Of a DNA stretch of 45,422 nucleotides, positions 34,694-43,092 are shown piece after piece. Made by a program: the position numbers and the translations under genes. How positions within the stretch are numbered: position 1 is the stretch's first letter; every line of letters begins with the position of its first letter. The DNA is taken from contig JAJDCS010000007.1 in assembly GCA_029260715.1 (NCBI GenBank), positions 1 to 45,422 of the forward strand, read 5' to 3'. The stretch is from Phycisphaeraceae bacterium (GTDB lineage: Bacteria > Planctomycetota > Phycisphaerae > Phycisphaerales > Phycisphaeraceae). Under the pieces are notes generated by a model that ran no database searches, was not told the DNA's origin, and saw only the letters and a program-made list of their open reading frames with translations.

Positions 34694-35028
34694 AAATGCC
34701 CTATAGAACGTTTTCTTGCTGCTTCATGCCTCTGGGCGTGCCGCCGCGGCAAGTGGCAACCGGATGATAAACCAAGAAGTGCAGAGCGGAGCCGTCAAAC
34801 GGTTGATCCTACTGGGCGGAATCTGTTAATTGGGTATTAAACTGGGTAAAACAGGTACTCTCGTCTGCTTCACAGAGACTCAGTTGGCCAAACATAATTA
34901 TTTAAGATTTAAGGAAGATGTCTTGGTAAATTTCCTGTTGACAGTATAATGATAATGTAATAGATCTTTGCCGTTGTTGGCGTAAATCAACCGGCGGGCA
35001 TTTCTTTAGAGGGAAAAAGGAGCGAGTA
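34694..35028. other. Leader region of the PEP-CTERM gene
   Basis: 335 bp, clearly more AT-rich than its surroundings in its second half. No ORF on the plus strand and no known riboswitch was recognised. A minus-strand open frame covering it is only the shadow of the PEP-CTERM gene. A possible promoter is given separately. Confidence 0.4.
34938..34966 (+). promoter_or_regulatory. Candidate promoter of the PEP-CTERM gene
   Basis: A perfect TTGACA at 34938-34943 in an AT-rich stretch. At 17-nt spacing the -10 is only TAGATC; better-looking TATAAT-like words lie too close. The leader to the ATG would be about 55 nt. Confidence 0.3.
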
Positions 35029-35820
35029 ATGAAAAATGCAAGGACATTATTGGCATGCTTAGTGGGCTTGATTGCGCTTGGATTGGCCTCATCAGCATCG
35101 GCTGTGATCCACGACATAACGGTTGACGGCCCGGACGCGATCTTTTTAGCCGGTCGGACAGACGTGTTTATTCCCCCGCCGGCTTTGCCCTGGACCGGTC
35201 CCGGGACACACCTGCTTCGCCACGTGCCTGGCCCAACACCAGAGGAAGCAATGGAAAGCTTGCCGCCTTTTATCTCGGTGGCCGGTGGTGATGTGGTCAA
35301 AGTGCTAGACCCGGCCGACGGTGGAATCAATTTCTTTTTGGGGCCTGGCCCATTTTTCGGACCCGAAGGCGATACCTCGGCAACCAGCACACTCACCTCG
35401 CTGGATGGGATCAGTGGGTATATCGGAACGCTAGGAGCGCTAGCGGGTGTTTTCCTGGATGACTCGATCCCATCGACCGGGCCCGCCCCGGCAACACTGG
35501 ATTTCAGCACGCCAGCCAGCCGAGATTTTCTGTCTCTGTCACCTGATCTGAATCAAGTTTTCTTTATCGGTGACGGCGAAACCAGTGGCGGAACCGCCCA
35601 GGAATTCATCGCACCAGCGGGCGCGACGCGGTTATTCTTCGGTATCCCCGACGGGTTTGGCTTTCTGGGAGCGCCGGGGGCCTACGATGATAACGACGGT
35701 GCTTACCGCATCCGCGTCGGCATCAACGAAGACCCACGGACCACGGTCCCCGAACCGATGACCGCAGGCCTGGCCGGTATGGCGTTATCAGCCTTAGCGT
35801 GGTCAGTACGTCGGCGTTGA
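35029..35820 (+). CDS. PEP-CTERM sorting protein
   Basis: 263 residues, ATG with AAGGAG 7 nt upstream. Signal peptide MKNARTLLACLVGLIALGLA with cleavage after SASA. The mature part is a secreted beta-rich domain with GTHLLRHVPGPTPEEAMESL, FFLGPGPFFGPEGDTS, FIAPAGATRLFFGIPDGFGF and GAYDDNDGAYRIRVGINE; the run from SATRLFFGI onward resembles PEP-CTERM proteins of lectin-like type. Sorting tail: VPEPMT, a hydrophobic helix and RRR. Function unknown; processed by an exosortase not seen here. Confidence 0.88.
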   Translation: MKNARTLLACLVGLIALGLASSASAVIHDITVDGPDAIFLAGRTDVFIPPPALPWTGPGTHLLRHVPGPTPEEAMESLPPFISVAGGDVVKVLDPADGGINFFLGPGPFFGPEGDTSATSTLTSLDGISGYIGTLGALAGVFLDDSIPSTGPAPATLDFSTPASRDFLSLSPDLNQVFFIGDGETSGGTAQEFIAPAGATRLFFGIPDGFGFLGAPGAYDDNDGAYRIRVGINEDPRTTVPEPMTAGLAGMALSALAWSVRRR

Positions 35821-35866
35821 TTATTTACGTATGAACTACTCAAATAGGCTCACTTGTAAATCGCCA

Positions 35867-36949
35867 TTACGCGATCTGATAGGGCATTGCTTGGGGGAAG
35901 GTGATCTCAAGCCAAATAGTGTCGCGTTTGAGTGATACGTACGCTTGGCCCAGTCCGGCGGGGATCAGCAGTGTTTGACCGCGTTCAAAGGCGACGGGGT
36001 CGAAGCGGTTGTTGGCTCTGCCCGGCTGTGTGTGCGCGTCGGGCGGGTCGGGGGTGAGTGTGCCCGCCCCTTCGAGCACCATCCACACGGCGGGTTGGTC
36101 GTAGGGCACCTCCTGTTGGTATCCCTCGCTCATGCGCACTTTCTCGATGCGGAAGTGCTCGCAGGTGACCAGGCGGGTGACGGTGGTGTGGATGCCGGCG
36201 ATGTGTGACCGCTTCTCGTAAGGTTTGGCGTTCGGTGGGCCGAAGCAGATGCACTGCAGCGCCTGGTCCACGTGCAACTCACGGCCTTCGCGCCCCCAGT
36301 CGTACACGCGGAAGGTGGTGTCGCTGGGTGTCTGCACCTCGGCGACGAGGATGCCGGGGCCCAGTGCGTGGCACGTGCCGCTGGGCAGGTAGTGACAGTC
36401 ACCGGGCTTGACGGGCACGGGGATCATGAGTTTTTCCACGCCGCCGTCGTTGATGGCTTGGCGGAATTGTTCGGGGGTGACGCCTTCGCGCACGCCTTTG
36501 TAGATCACCGCGCCAGGCTTGGCTTCGACGATGTACCACGCTTCGCTTTTGAGGTGTGCGTCGGGGTGCGCGCGGGCGTAGGCGGGGCTGGGGTGGACCT
36601 GCACCGACAACGGTTGCTGGGCGTCGAGGAACTTAACCAATAAGGGGAAATCGCCCGAATCGGTGGTGGTAAGCCGTCCCATCAGCGTGTCGCCGTAGCG
36701 TTCGACCGCTTCGCGCAGTGTTTGCCCCGCGAGCGGGCCGTTGGCGATGACGGACCGTTCCTGCCCGCCGCCGCCGCCCGAGGGCGAGGATTGCCCAAGG
36801 TCGGCTAGCTCCCACGACTCGCCGATCAGTGCGTTTGTTAGGCCGGGCAGGCTGCGCCCGAGCTTTTCGAGCATGCGCCCGCCCCAGACTTTTTCCTTGT
36901 AGATCGGGTTAAACCGAAGCGGGTAGATCGGTGTGTCGTGATCGGCCAT
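35867..36949 (-). CDS. manA: Mannose-6-phosphate isomerase class I type
   Basis: Cupin-type zinc enzyme interconverting mannose-6-P and fructose-6-P, 360 residues from ATG 36949 (the frame opens at 37078 with an unlike segment). Motifs: YPLRFNPIYKEKVWGGRMLE, IGESWELAD, FPLLVKFLDAQQPLSVQVHP (zinc ligands Gln and His), LKSEAWYIVEAKPGAVIYKG, VKPGDCHYLPSGTCHALGPG (His) and VAEVQTPSDTTFRVYDWGR. The C-terminal cupin half is complete (LEGAGTL, LLIPAGL). It could supply GDP-mannose precursors. Convergent with the PEP-CTERM gene. Confidence 0.92.
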   Translation of the reverse strand: MADHDTPIYPLRFNPIYKEKVWGGRMLEKLGRSLPGLTNALIGESWELADLGQSSPSGGGGGQERSVIANGPLAGQTLREAVERYGDTLMGRLTTTDSGDFPLLVKFLDAQQPLSVQVHPSPAYARAHPDAHLKSEAWYIVEAKPGAVIYKGVREGVTPEQFRQAINDGGVEKLMIPVPVKPGDCHYLPSGTCHALGPGILVAEVQTPSDTTFRVYDWGREGRELHVDQALQCICFGPPNAKPYEKRSHIAGIHTTVTRLVTCEHFRIEKVRMSEGYQQEVPYDQPAVWMVLEGAGTLTPDPPDAHTQPGRANNRFDPVAFERGQTLLIPAGLGQAYVSLKRDTIWLEITFPQAMPYQIA

Positions 36950-37108
36950 ATGGGGTGATCCGTTCAAAGCGGGGCGTGCCAAGGGGTAATCCGAACCTAC
37001 CCCACGCCGCACCGCCAACAGCATAATGCAAAGCGGCGCTTTGCATCGCCCGCTCAGCCTCCGCCAACACCCCCGCAAGCCGTTTTAGGCCTCATTTTTT
37101 AAAAAAAT

Positions 37109-37137
37109 TTGATTCCTAGCGGTCCGCGCCCAATAAT
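37109..37137 (+). promoter_or_regulatory. Promoter of the His-rich protein gene
   Basis: TTGATT (37109-37114), 17-nt spacer, AATAAT (37132-37137; five of six consensus bases). An A-rich tract lies just upstream. The leader to the ATG at 37163 would be about 20 nt, just enough for the AGGAG ribosome site. Confidence 0.5.
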
Positions 37138-37162
37138 CTTATTAGGAAAGGAGAATCTCACC

Positions 37163-37726
37163 ATGTTCACGCAACTCAAATCTTTTGCTGTAATCGCTTC
37201 GGTCATGCCGGTGTTTGTTTTCGGTTTCGCGGCACCGGCTCACGCGGGGTCTAACGAAGCCGTCGGCGCGTATTCTTCTAGCCACGCGCATGCGCAGGCT
37301 GTGCGAGGCGCCGCGTATGCGGCTGCCGGCGCGTGCGGCCAAACGGGCTACGCTCAGGCCAATGAGAGGGTGGGCGTTGTCTATGTCACTAAAACTCAGT
37401 GGCTGCGGCCTTGGCCCGGTGACACGCGTCGCGTCCGGCCTCGCGTCCCGGTCTATGCAGACGCCAAGAATCATCACGATCATCGGGCGGACCACTCGAG
37501 GGCGTCAGCGCCCCGCGTGATCTACCACAAGCCGATTAGCCATGCCGATGAGCACTACCGGTACCTAAGCCTTCACGACCGCCGTGTCCTTCGCCACCAC
37601 CCGCGCACAAACATTGTCTTGCGTAGCAGCGGGCGTCACCACGACGTTTCCTGGCGGTACTCGTCGGGCGGGCGGCATGGTCACCACAAGAGCGGCAGCG
37701 GCGTGACTATCCAACTGCGGTTCTAA
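37163..37726 (+). CDS. Secreted His-rich basic protein of unknown function
   Basis: 187 residues, ATG with AGGAG 9 nt upstream. Signal peptide MFTQLKSFAVIASVMPVFVF with cleavage near AHAG. The mature chain is rich in His and Arg, with clusters such as NHHDHRADH, LRHHPR, SGRHHDVSWR and HGHHKSGSG, and ends VTIQLRF. No known domain is recognised. The His clusters suggest metal binding in the periplasm or outside, which is only inferred. Confidence 0.75.
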   Translation: MFTQLKSFAVIASVMPVFVFGFAAPAHAGSNEAVGAYSSSHAHAQAVRGAAYAAAGACGQTGYAQANERVGVVYVTKTQWLRPWPGDTRRVRPRVPVYADAKNHHDHRADHSRASAPRVIYHKPISHADEHYRYLSLHDRRVLRHHPRTNIVLRSSGRHHDVSWRYSSGGRHGHHKSGSGVTIQLRF

Positions 37727-37785
37727 ACGTTGAACGACGCTATGACGCGTGACCGCTCTTCTGTGTGAACGGCACAGGGGGGTGT

Positions 37786-39033
37786 TTACTTGGCGGCCTC
37801 TCTGAACACGATCAGGCTGGCGGTGTGGCCGTGCAGGAAGTTTTGATCGCCGACCGGTCCGATTTCGCCTGCGGCGAAGAACCCTGACACGGGGACGTCG
37901 CCCAGTGCTTCGTGGACGATGCTCGCGTCGATGTGCGGCTTGTCGAAGAGGTGGGTGCCTCGGCCGTTGCATGAAAACAGCATGGCCCCGCATGCCGAGC
38001 CGTGCAGCTTCTGAGCTTCCAACAGGAGCTTGAAGTCTTCCTGGGCGGTCTTCTGGTCGTGGACGTGGAATTGGATGGTCTGCCCGGTGCGTACCTGGGG
38101 GTCATTGATGGCGATATAGCCGGTCTCCTGGTCTGCGGCCAGCAGGTGGCGGATGAGAAAATCGCCGCGCCCGAACCGCTCCTTGTATTCGTTGATCACA
38201 CGCCCGACCATCAGCCCCCGCGTCTGGATGAGCCTGCGGTCTTCTTCCTCCAGGTTTTTGCCCATGTCTTCGATCGCTTGCAAGGCGTTGTGTCCCCCCA
38301 GTTCGTAGACGATGTGCCGGTGTGACTTGGTGATGACGTAAGGCTCTCCGATGGGGCGGCAGCCTTGGCTGATAGTGCAGGCGATATCGACAGGCCCTGC
38401 GATGAGCACGCCCACGGCGCCCTCGTCGAGGACGCGGCCGTTGATCAGCAGGCGGTTGGTGCCCGGCTTGGTCGCGGCGCTGGCCATGCCCCCGACGATC
38501 GGCACGCCCGGCCAGGCGAGGTTCATGGTGGGCAACGCGCTGAGCATGGGTGTGGAAAACGGGTCGGCCAGGAGGATGATGGCTTTGAGGGGGTCGCCGT
38601 CGGGGTAGACGGCGTCGCGTAGCGCTTCTGGCGCGTCGGCGACGGCCTGCCAGTCGATCTGCTCATAACCCAGCGGGCAGAGCGTGACACCGGGCATGCT
38701 CGCGGCCATGACGCTCAGGCCCGGTGTTTCTTCCACCTCGCGCTGCCGGCCGATCACCCCGCCTACGGTCACGCCCAACGATACCGAGGGCGACAACGCT
38801 TCGTTGATCTGCTTGTGGATCTTTTCAATGTGTTCGGTGTGGCCGTTGGTGGCGAACATGACGACCAAATCAACGGGCGGCTTGATCTGCGAGGCGAGTT
38901 GCTCGAGCACTTCCTGCGTCGCTGTGGTGAACGCCTCCGCCTCGCTGAGGGCTGACGCAAAGCGCATCGTACCCGAGGGGTCGCTTTTGTCGCGATGGGT
39001 GTTCGGATCGGGCTGGGGTGACCGGGCTGTCAT
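37786..39033 (-). CDS. FIST N/C domain sensory protein
   Basis: 415 residues, cytoplasmic. N-terminal FIST domain: LVVMFATNGHTEHIEKIHKQ, SLGVTVGGVIGRQREVEETP, AIILLADPFSTPM, PIVGGMASAATKPGTNRLLI. C-terminal FIST_C: GYIAINDPQVRTGQTIQFHV, GAMLFSCNGRGTHLF and VSGFFAAGEIGPVGDQNFLH GHTAS. FIST proteins are proposed ligand sensors, often tied to signalling proteins; some related proteins have F-box links in eukaryotes. Start at 39033 is tentative (a second Met is at MRFASALSEAEAF). A weak possible degenerate repeat copy lies after its stop. Next upstream on the same strand is tsaD, 59 bp away. Confidence 0.88.
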   Translation of the reverse strand: MTARSPQPDPNTHRDKSDPSGTMRFASALSEAEAFTTATQEVLEQLASQIKPPVDLVVMFATNGHTEHIEKIHKQINEALSPSVSLGVTVGGVIGRQREVEETPGLSVMAASMPGVTLCPLGYEQIDWQAVADAPEALRDAVYPDGDPLKAIILLADPFSTPMLSALPTMNLAWPGVPIVGGMASAATKPGTNRLLINGRVLDEGAVGVLIAGPVDIACTISQGCRPIGEPYVITKSHRHIVYELGGHNALQAIEDMGKNLEEEDRRLIQTRGLMVGRVINEYKERFGRGDFLIRHLLAADQETGYIAINDPQVRTGQTIQFHVHDQKTAQEDFKLLLEAQKLHGSACGAMLFSCNGRGTHLFDKPHIDASIVHEALGDVPVSGFFAAGEIGPVGDQNFLHGHTASLIVFREAAK

Positions 39034-39092
39034 ACCCCTAGGATGATACCCTCAACGATGGAAAGCAAGCCGACCATGGGGCTGTGCTGGCG

Positions 39093-40193
39093 CTAGCGTG
39101 CGCTGGTGGCGATGGCGGGCAATTCGAGCGTGTCGAATTGCTGGGCTTGCCAGTGGTGATATGCCAGGCCGGCGATCATCGCCGCGTTGTCCAGGCAGTA
39201 TGCCATGGCGGGGATGCACACTTTTAGGCCGCGGTCTTTGCCCAGGTCGGTGACGCGTTGGCGCAGCAGCGAGTTGGCGCTGACGCCGCCGCCGATGATG
39301 AGGCTTTGGGCGGGTCGGCCTTGCTGGATAGATTGATCCAGCGCGCGGCTGAGCTTGATGATCAGCGTGTCGATCGCGGCGGCTTGGAACGCGGCGGCGA
39401 AGTCGGCGCGTTGGGCGTCGGTGAGGTCTTGGGCGGATCGCTCGAAGCTCGTGTTGCCGCCGCGGCCTTGGGGCTTGCCGCGTACCGCGTAGAGCAACGC
39501 GGTCTTGAGCCCGCTGAATGAGAAATCCAGGCTGTCCTTGCCCAATAGTGACCGGGGCAATCGGACTGCTTGGGGGTTCCCTTGTTGAGCGGTCTTGTCG
39601 ACGTGCGGCCCGCCGGGGTAGCCCAGGCCTAGGATGACCGCTGCTTTGTCGTAGGCTTCGCCCACGGCGTCGTCGATGGTGCGCCCGATCGGTTGCACTT
39701 GGGTGGGGCTTTGCACTCGGTACAAGCTGGTGTGCCCGCCCGACACGACCAATCCCAGCGCGGGGTAAGCCGGCGCCGCATCGCTTTCAGTGTCGGCGCG
39801 GAGCGCATTGGTGTAGGCGGTGTTTGAGAGTGTAGGGGCGTAGAGGTGGGCGGTGACGTGGTCGATGCCGATCAGCGGTTTATGCAGCGACCAAGCCACG
39901 GCCTTGGCGGCGCTGACGCCGACGATCAGCGAACCGATCAGGCCCGGCCGGTTGCCCACGGCCACGGCGTCGAGCTCGCCCGGCCTCGCGCGCGCCTCTT
40001 GCATCGCTTGCTGAAGCACGGGGAGGATGCGTTCGAGGTGTGCCCGGCTGGCGATTTCGGGGACCACGCCCCGGTAGCGCCGGTGCAGGTCGTGCTGCGA
40101 GGCGATCACGTTGGACCGCACCACACACCCGTCTTGCACGACCGACGCGGCGGTTTCGTCGCAACTGCTCTCAATGCCAAGGATGAGTGTCAC
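39093..40193 (-). CDS. tsaD: tRNA N6-adenosine threonylcarbamoyltransferase
   Basis: Transfers threonylcarbamoyl to A37 of ANN-decoding tRNAs, with TsaB/TsaE/TsaC. 366 residues. Motifs: ILGIESSCDETAASVV, GVVPEIASRAHLE, VGNRPGLIGSLIVG, metal-binding H112 and H116 in DHVTAHLYA, GLVVSGGHTSLYRV, GEAYDKAA..LGLGYPGGP, FSFSGLKTALL and IIGGGVSANSLLR. The start overlaps the stop of the S41 protease gene (ATGA), so the two are probably one transcript. Confidence 0.96.
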   Translation of the reverse strand: MTLILGIESSCDETAASVVQDGCVVRSNVIASQHDLHRRYRGVVPEIASRAHLERILPVLQQAMQEARARPGELDAVAVGNRPGLIGSLIVGVSAAKAVAWSLHKPLIGIDHVTAHLYAPTLSNTAYTNALRADTESDAAPAYPALGLVVSGGHTSLYRVQSPTQVQPIGRTIDDAVGEAYDKAAVILGLGYPGGPHVDKTAQQGNPQAVRLPRSLLGKDSLDFSFSGLKTALLYAVRGKPQGRGGNTSFERSAQDLTDAQRADFAAAFQAAAIDTLIIKLSRALDQSIQQGRPAQSLIIGGGVSANSLLRQRVTDLGKDRGLKVCIPAMAYCLDNAAMIAGLAYHHWQAQQFDTLELPAIATSAR

Positions 40194-41770
40194 GGTGCTA
40201 CAGGCTCGAGTTCTGCTGGGAGGGTGAGCGGGCTCACCTGAGGCTCCGTGGTGTCTTCGTGCTCGGTCTCTTCTTCCATGGCAAGCGGCTCTTCATCAGA
40301 TTCTTCTTGTTCATCGCTGGGCGTGTCGAGCTTGGCGATCTCCTCCTCCACCAATTCGAGGCGCTCTTTGAGTAAATCGCGTTGGAGCACCAGGCCGGCT
40401 CGCTGTGTCTCGCGGATGAGGGTGTCCGCGCCGGATTCCCCCACGACCGGCCACTGGCCCGTTTCCAGCTTGCCAATCGCGGCGCGGAGCGCGGCGGCGA
40501 GTTGCGGGTCGGCCTGCTCGGATTCAATCCACTCGGGTGTAACGGTCGGGCGTAGTGCGTCCGGCTCGGCGGCGCGTAGCAGCGGGCTTTCGCGGCGGAT
40601 CTCAACCATTTTCTTAATCTGCTCAGGCGTCATGGGCACGTAAGAGCCCTCCGCGGGATCAACGCCCCACTCGTCTTTGCCCTCTCTGCGGTGGATGTTC
40701 CGCCCGTTGGGCAGGTAGTAGTAAGCGTGGGTGATCTTCAGGGCGCCCTGGCCGTTGGCGAGCATGCGGACCTGTTGAACGCTGCCCTTGCCGAACGTGC
40801 GTGTGCCGATGAACTGTGCGCGTTGGTTGTCCGACAGCGCCCCTGTGACGATCTCCGCCGCTGAGGCGCTGGCTTCGTTGGCCAGCACGATCAGCGGGAT
40901 GGGCTCGACGGTGTCTTTGTCGGTGGCTGTGTAGACGTGCTCCGCGACGTTTCGGCCCTTCACTGAAACGATGCGCTGGCCGCTTTCGAGGAAGTAATCG
41001 GAGACCTCCACGGCTGCGTCGAGCATGCCGCCGGGGTTGAACCGCATGTCGAGGATGACCGCTCGGGCGTTCTGAGCGAACAGCCTATCCAGCGCCTGCT
41101 GCACACCCTCAGCCGTGCTGCCGGTGAATTGGGTGATGCGGATGTACCCCACGCCGTTCGTGGGGTCGAGCATGTAGTCCCAGTGGTTGTCTTGGTCGCG
41201 CAGGAAGCCGCGCACGGTCTGGACGTTGATCCTGGCACGGGTGATGGTGATGACCTGTTCCTCGCCCGACGGGTGGCGGACCGAGATGGTGACCTGCGTG
41301 CCCTCGGGACCGGTGAGCTTGTTGACGGCGTCGACGATGGTGATCCCCTCTGTGGATTTGCCTTCGATTTCCAGGACGATGTCGCCGGCCATGACACCCG
41401 AGTGCCACGCGGGCGATTCCTCCAGGGGTGACACGATGCGCAGGCGGTTGTTGAACAGGTCGATCTCGGCGCCGATGCCCGAGAACGTGCCGCGGACTTG
41501 TTTGTCGAACGGCTCGAGTTCCTCGGCGGTGAGGAAGACGGTGTAGCGGTCGTCGAGCGAGTTCACCATGGCGCGCACGGCGTCTTCGACCATGCGCGGC
41601 TGGTCGGGCTTCTCGACGTAGTTGGAGACGATCTCGTGGCGCACGTCCACGAGCAGGTCGATCTGATCGAATACGGATTGCCCCAGCTTGGCGGGCGCGT
41701 CCGCGGTCACCCACGCCACCCCAGCCAACAGCACGCACGCCACTAGAGCGCTAACGCAATATTTTTTCAT
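40190..41770 (-). CDS. S41 family carboxyl-terminal processing protease
   Basis: 526 residues from ATG 41770 (the frame opens at 41836), which gives signal peptide MKKYCVSALVACVLLAGVAW. Layout as in CtpA/CtpB: an N-terminal helical part (SLDDRYTVFLTAEELEPFDK), a PDZ domain (GIGAEIDLFNNRLRIVSPLE to ITIVDAVNKLTGPEGT) and the S41 core with FNPGGMLDAAVEVS, the catalytic Ser in LANEASASAAEIVTGAL and Lys in GTRTFGKGSVQQV. A long acidic C-terminal tail (EEIAKLDTPSDEQEESDEEP) extends beyond the family's usual end. Periplasmic tail-specific proteolysis is the inferred role. Confidence 0.92.
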   Translation of the reverse strand: MKKYCVSALVACVLLAGVAWVTADAPAKLGQSVFDQIDLLVDVRHEIVSNYVEKPDQPRMVEDAVRAMVNSLDDRYTVFLTAEELEPFDKQVRGTFSGIGAEIDLFNNRLRIVSPLEESPAWHSGVMAGDIVLEIEGKSTEGITIVDAVNKLTGPEGTQVTISVRHPSGEEQVITITRARINVQTVRGFLRDQDNHWDYMLDPTNGVGYIRITQFTGSTAEGVQQALDRLFAQNARAVILDMRFNPGGMLDAAVEVSDYFLESGQRIVSVKGRNVAEHVYTATDKDTVEPIPLIVLANEASASAAEIVTGALSDNQRAQFIGTRTFGKGSVQQVRMLANGQGALKITHAYYYLPNGRNIHRREGKDEWGVDPAEGSYVPMTPEQIKKMVEIRRESPLLRAAEPDALRPTVTPEWIESEQADPQLAAALRAAIGKLETGQWPVVGESGADTLIRETQRAGLVLQRDLLKERLELVEEEIAKLDTPSDEQEESDEEPLAMEEETEHEDTTEPQVSPLTLPAELEPVAP

Positions 41771-41944
41771 CGCTTGCCCCAAGGTAGTAAAAGTTGAGTC
41801 ACGCGGGATTGTAGCGCCGCTTGAGGCGGCCATCAAAGCGCGGTGGGGGTAGCTTGCGGGTGGGCGTCAAGGCCGGTAGCGGGTGCTTGCGACGCGAAAT
41901 CGGTTAAACGCGTCCCGATTTATTCGCGGTTAATGTGAAATCGA

Positions 41945-41980
41945 GAAGATACCGCTTCCTGACGGGCGCGGCTCGTATTG
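41945..41980 (-). repeat. Transcript-end repeat, copy e (diverged)
   Basis: In the minus direction: TACGAGCCGCGCCCGTCAGG, AAGCGGTATCTTCTC. It begins 34 nt after the stop of the histidine kinase gene (42009), in its sense direction. Three or four positions differ from the consensus. Confidence 0.55.
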
Positions 41981-42008
41981 GGCGGCTGCGAATGAATCCG
42001 AATCCATG

Positions 42009-42836
42009 TCAGACAGGCAGGTCGAGCAGGTCGTCGGCCAGCGGGACGGTGAGGTGGAAGGTGGCGCCTTGGCCGGGCTTGCTGTCCACGGTGATGCGCC
42101 CGCCGGCGTTGCGGATGAGGTCGCGGCAGATGCACAGCCCCAGGCCGGTGCCCTTGCGCTCGCCGGTCTCGCTAGCGGCGTGTGGCCTGTGGGTGACGAA
42201 CGGCTCGAACAGGCGATCGAGGATCTGCTCGGGGATGCCCGGGCCGGTGTCGGCCACATCGATGTGTACCAGCGTGCCCTCGACGCGGCCGGTGATCTTT
42301 AGTTGGCCGCCTTTGCGGTTCAGGGCCTGCTTGGCGTTGAGGACCAGGTTCACAAACACCTGCTGAAGGCTCAACGCGGAGATGGCGACCTGCACGTCGG
42401 GCACGTCCACAACCAGCTCGATGCCGTCTTTCTCGGGCTCGCGCCCCAGGCAGCTAATGGCATCTTTGATGGTGTTGGTGAGCTTGGCGGCGTGGGATTC
42501 GTCCACTTCCCTGGCGAACCCCAGCAACGACGAGCTGATGGTGGCGGCGCGTTCGGCGCCGGCGACGGCTTTCTCCACAGCGGTCTTGAGCATCTCGTTG
42601 TCGTCGGACTTCGACAGCGCCCACTGGCCGTAGCTGATGATGGGCGTGAGGATGTTGTTGTATTCGTGGGCGATGATCGAGGCGATGGTGCCCAGCGTGG
42701 CCAGCCGGTGTGAGTGGGTCAGCCCGTCGCGCACCTGCTGGAGTTGGGTCTCAAGTTGCTCGAAGTGTTCGAGCAACTGCTCGACTTGGGCGAGCTGGTC
42801 GGGGTGTGGCTGGGCTGGGGTTTGGGGCATGGACAT
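42009..42836 (-). CDS. Soluble sensor histidine kinase (NtrB-like core)
   Basis: 275 residues, no membrane helix. ATG 42836 has GGAG 5-6 nt upstream. An N-terminal coiled coil (LAQVEQLLEHFEQLETQLQQ) leads into the phosphoacceptor helix with His57 in TLGTIASIIAHEYNNILTPI. The ATPase part has N-box VNLVLNAKQAL, G1 DVADTGPGIP, F-box RLFEPFVTHR and G2 GTGLGLCICRDL. This is the NtrB/HisKA type found in many soluble kinases. No response regulator is adjacent, so its partner is unknown. A transcript-end repeat follows. Confidence 0.9.
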   Translation of the reverse strand: MSMPQTPAQPHPDQLAQVEQLLEHFEQLETQLQQVRDGLTHSHRLATLGTIASIIAHEYNNILTPIISYGQWALSKSDDNEMLKTAVEKAVAGAERAATISSSLLGFAREVDESHAAKLTNTIKDAISCLGREPEKDGIELVVDVPDVQVAISALSLQQVFVNLVLNAKQALNRKGGQLKITGRVEGTLVHIDVADTGPGIPEQILDRLFEPFVTHRPHAASETGERKGTGLGLCICRDLIRNAGGRITVDSKPGQGATFHLTVPLADDLLDLPV

Positions 42837-43048
42837 CAAGTCTCCACCGCTGATATCGGACAGCGTTCAACACCCGCTTGACCACGACGCAACGGGCGGG
42901 TTCACGGAGCGTGATAACCGTAACGATTCGCACAAACGCAGTGATAAAATGAGATTACGACCCATCTAAAACCCACGGTTACCGGGCATGGATCGCGGAT
43001 AGCCGCCGCAATGGTCCATACGGACCTCACCGGCGTGACGAGATTGTC

Positions 43049-43084
43049 AAAAAGACCGCTGCGGGGTTATCGCCCAAGCGGCTG
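43049..43084 (-). terminator. Rho-independent terminator of the GH57 gene
   Basis: In the minus direction, 8 nt after the stop: CCGCT and AGCGG pair, with an inner GGG / CCC, and TCTTTTT follows the stem directly. This is the clearest intrinsic terminator in the window. Confidence 0.72.
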
Positions 43085-43092
43085 TGAGGCTG

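Noticed and set aside
34730-34800. GC-rich segment with GGCAAGTGGCAACC, considered as a riboswitch
   Set aside because: It lacks the conserved core of cobalamin, c-di-GMP or other riboswitch classes that I could recall, and it lies far from the next start codon.
34902-35510. Minus-strand open frame of 202 codons
   Set aside because: Antisense to the PEP-CTERM gene, which has a signal peptide, ribosome site and sorting tail; the antisense frame has none.
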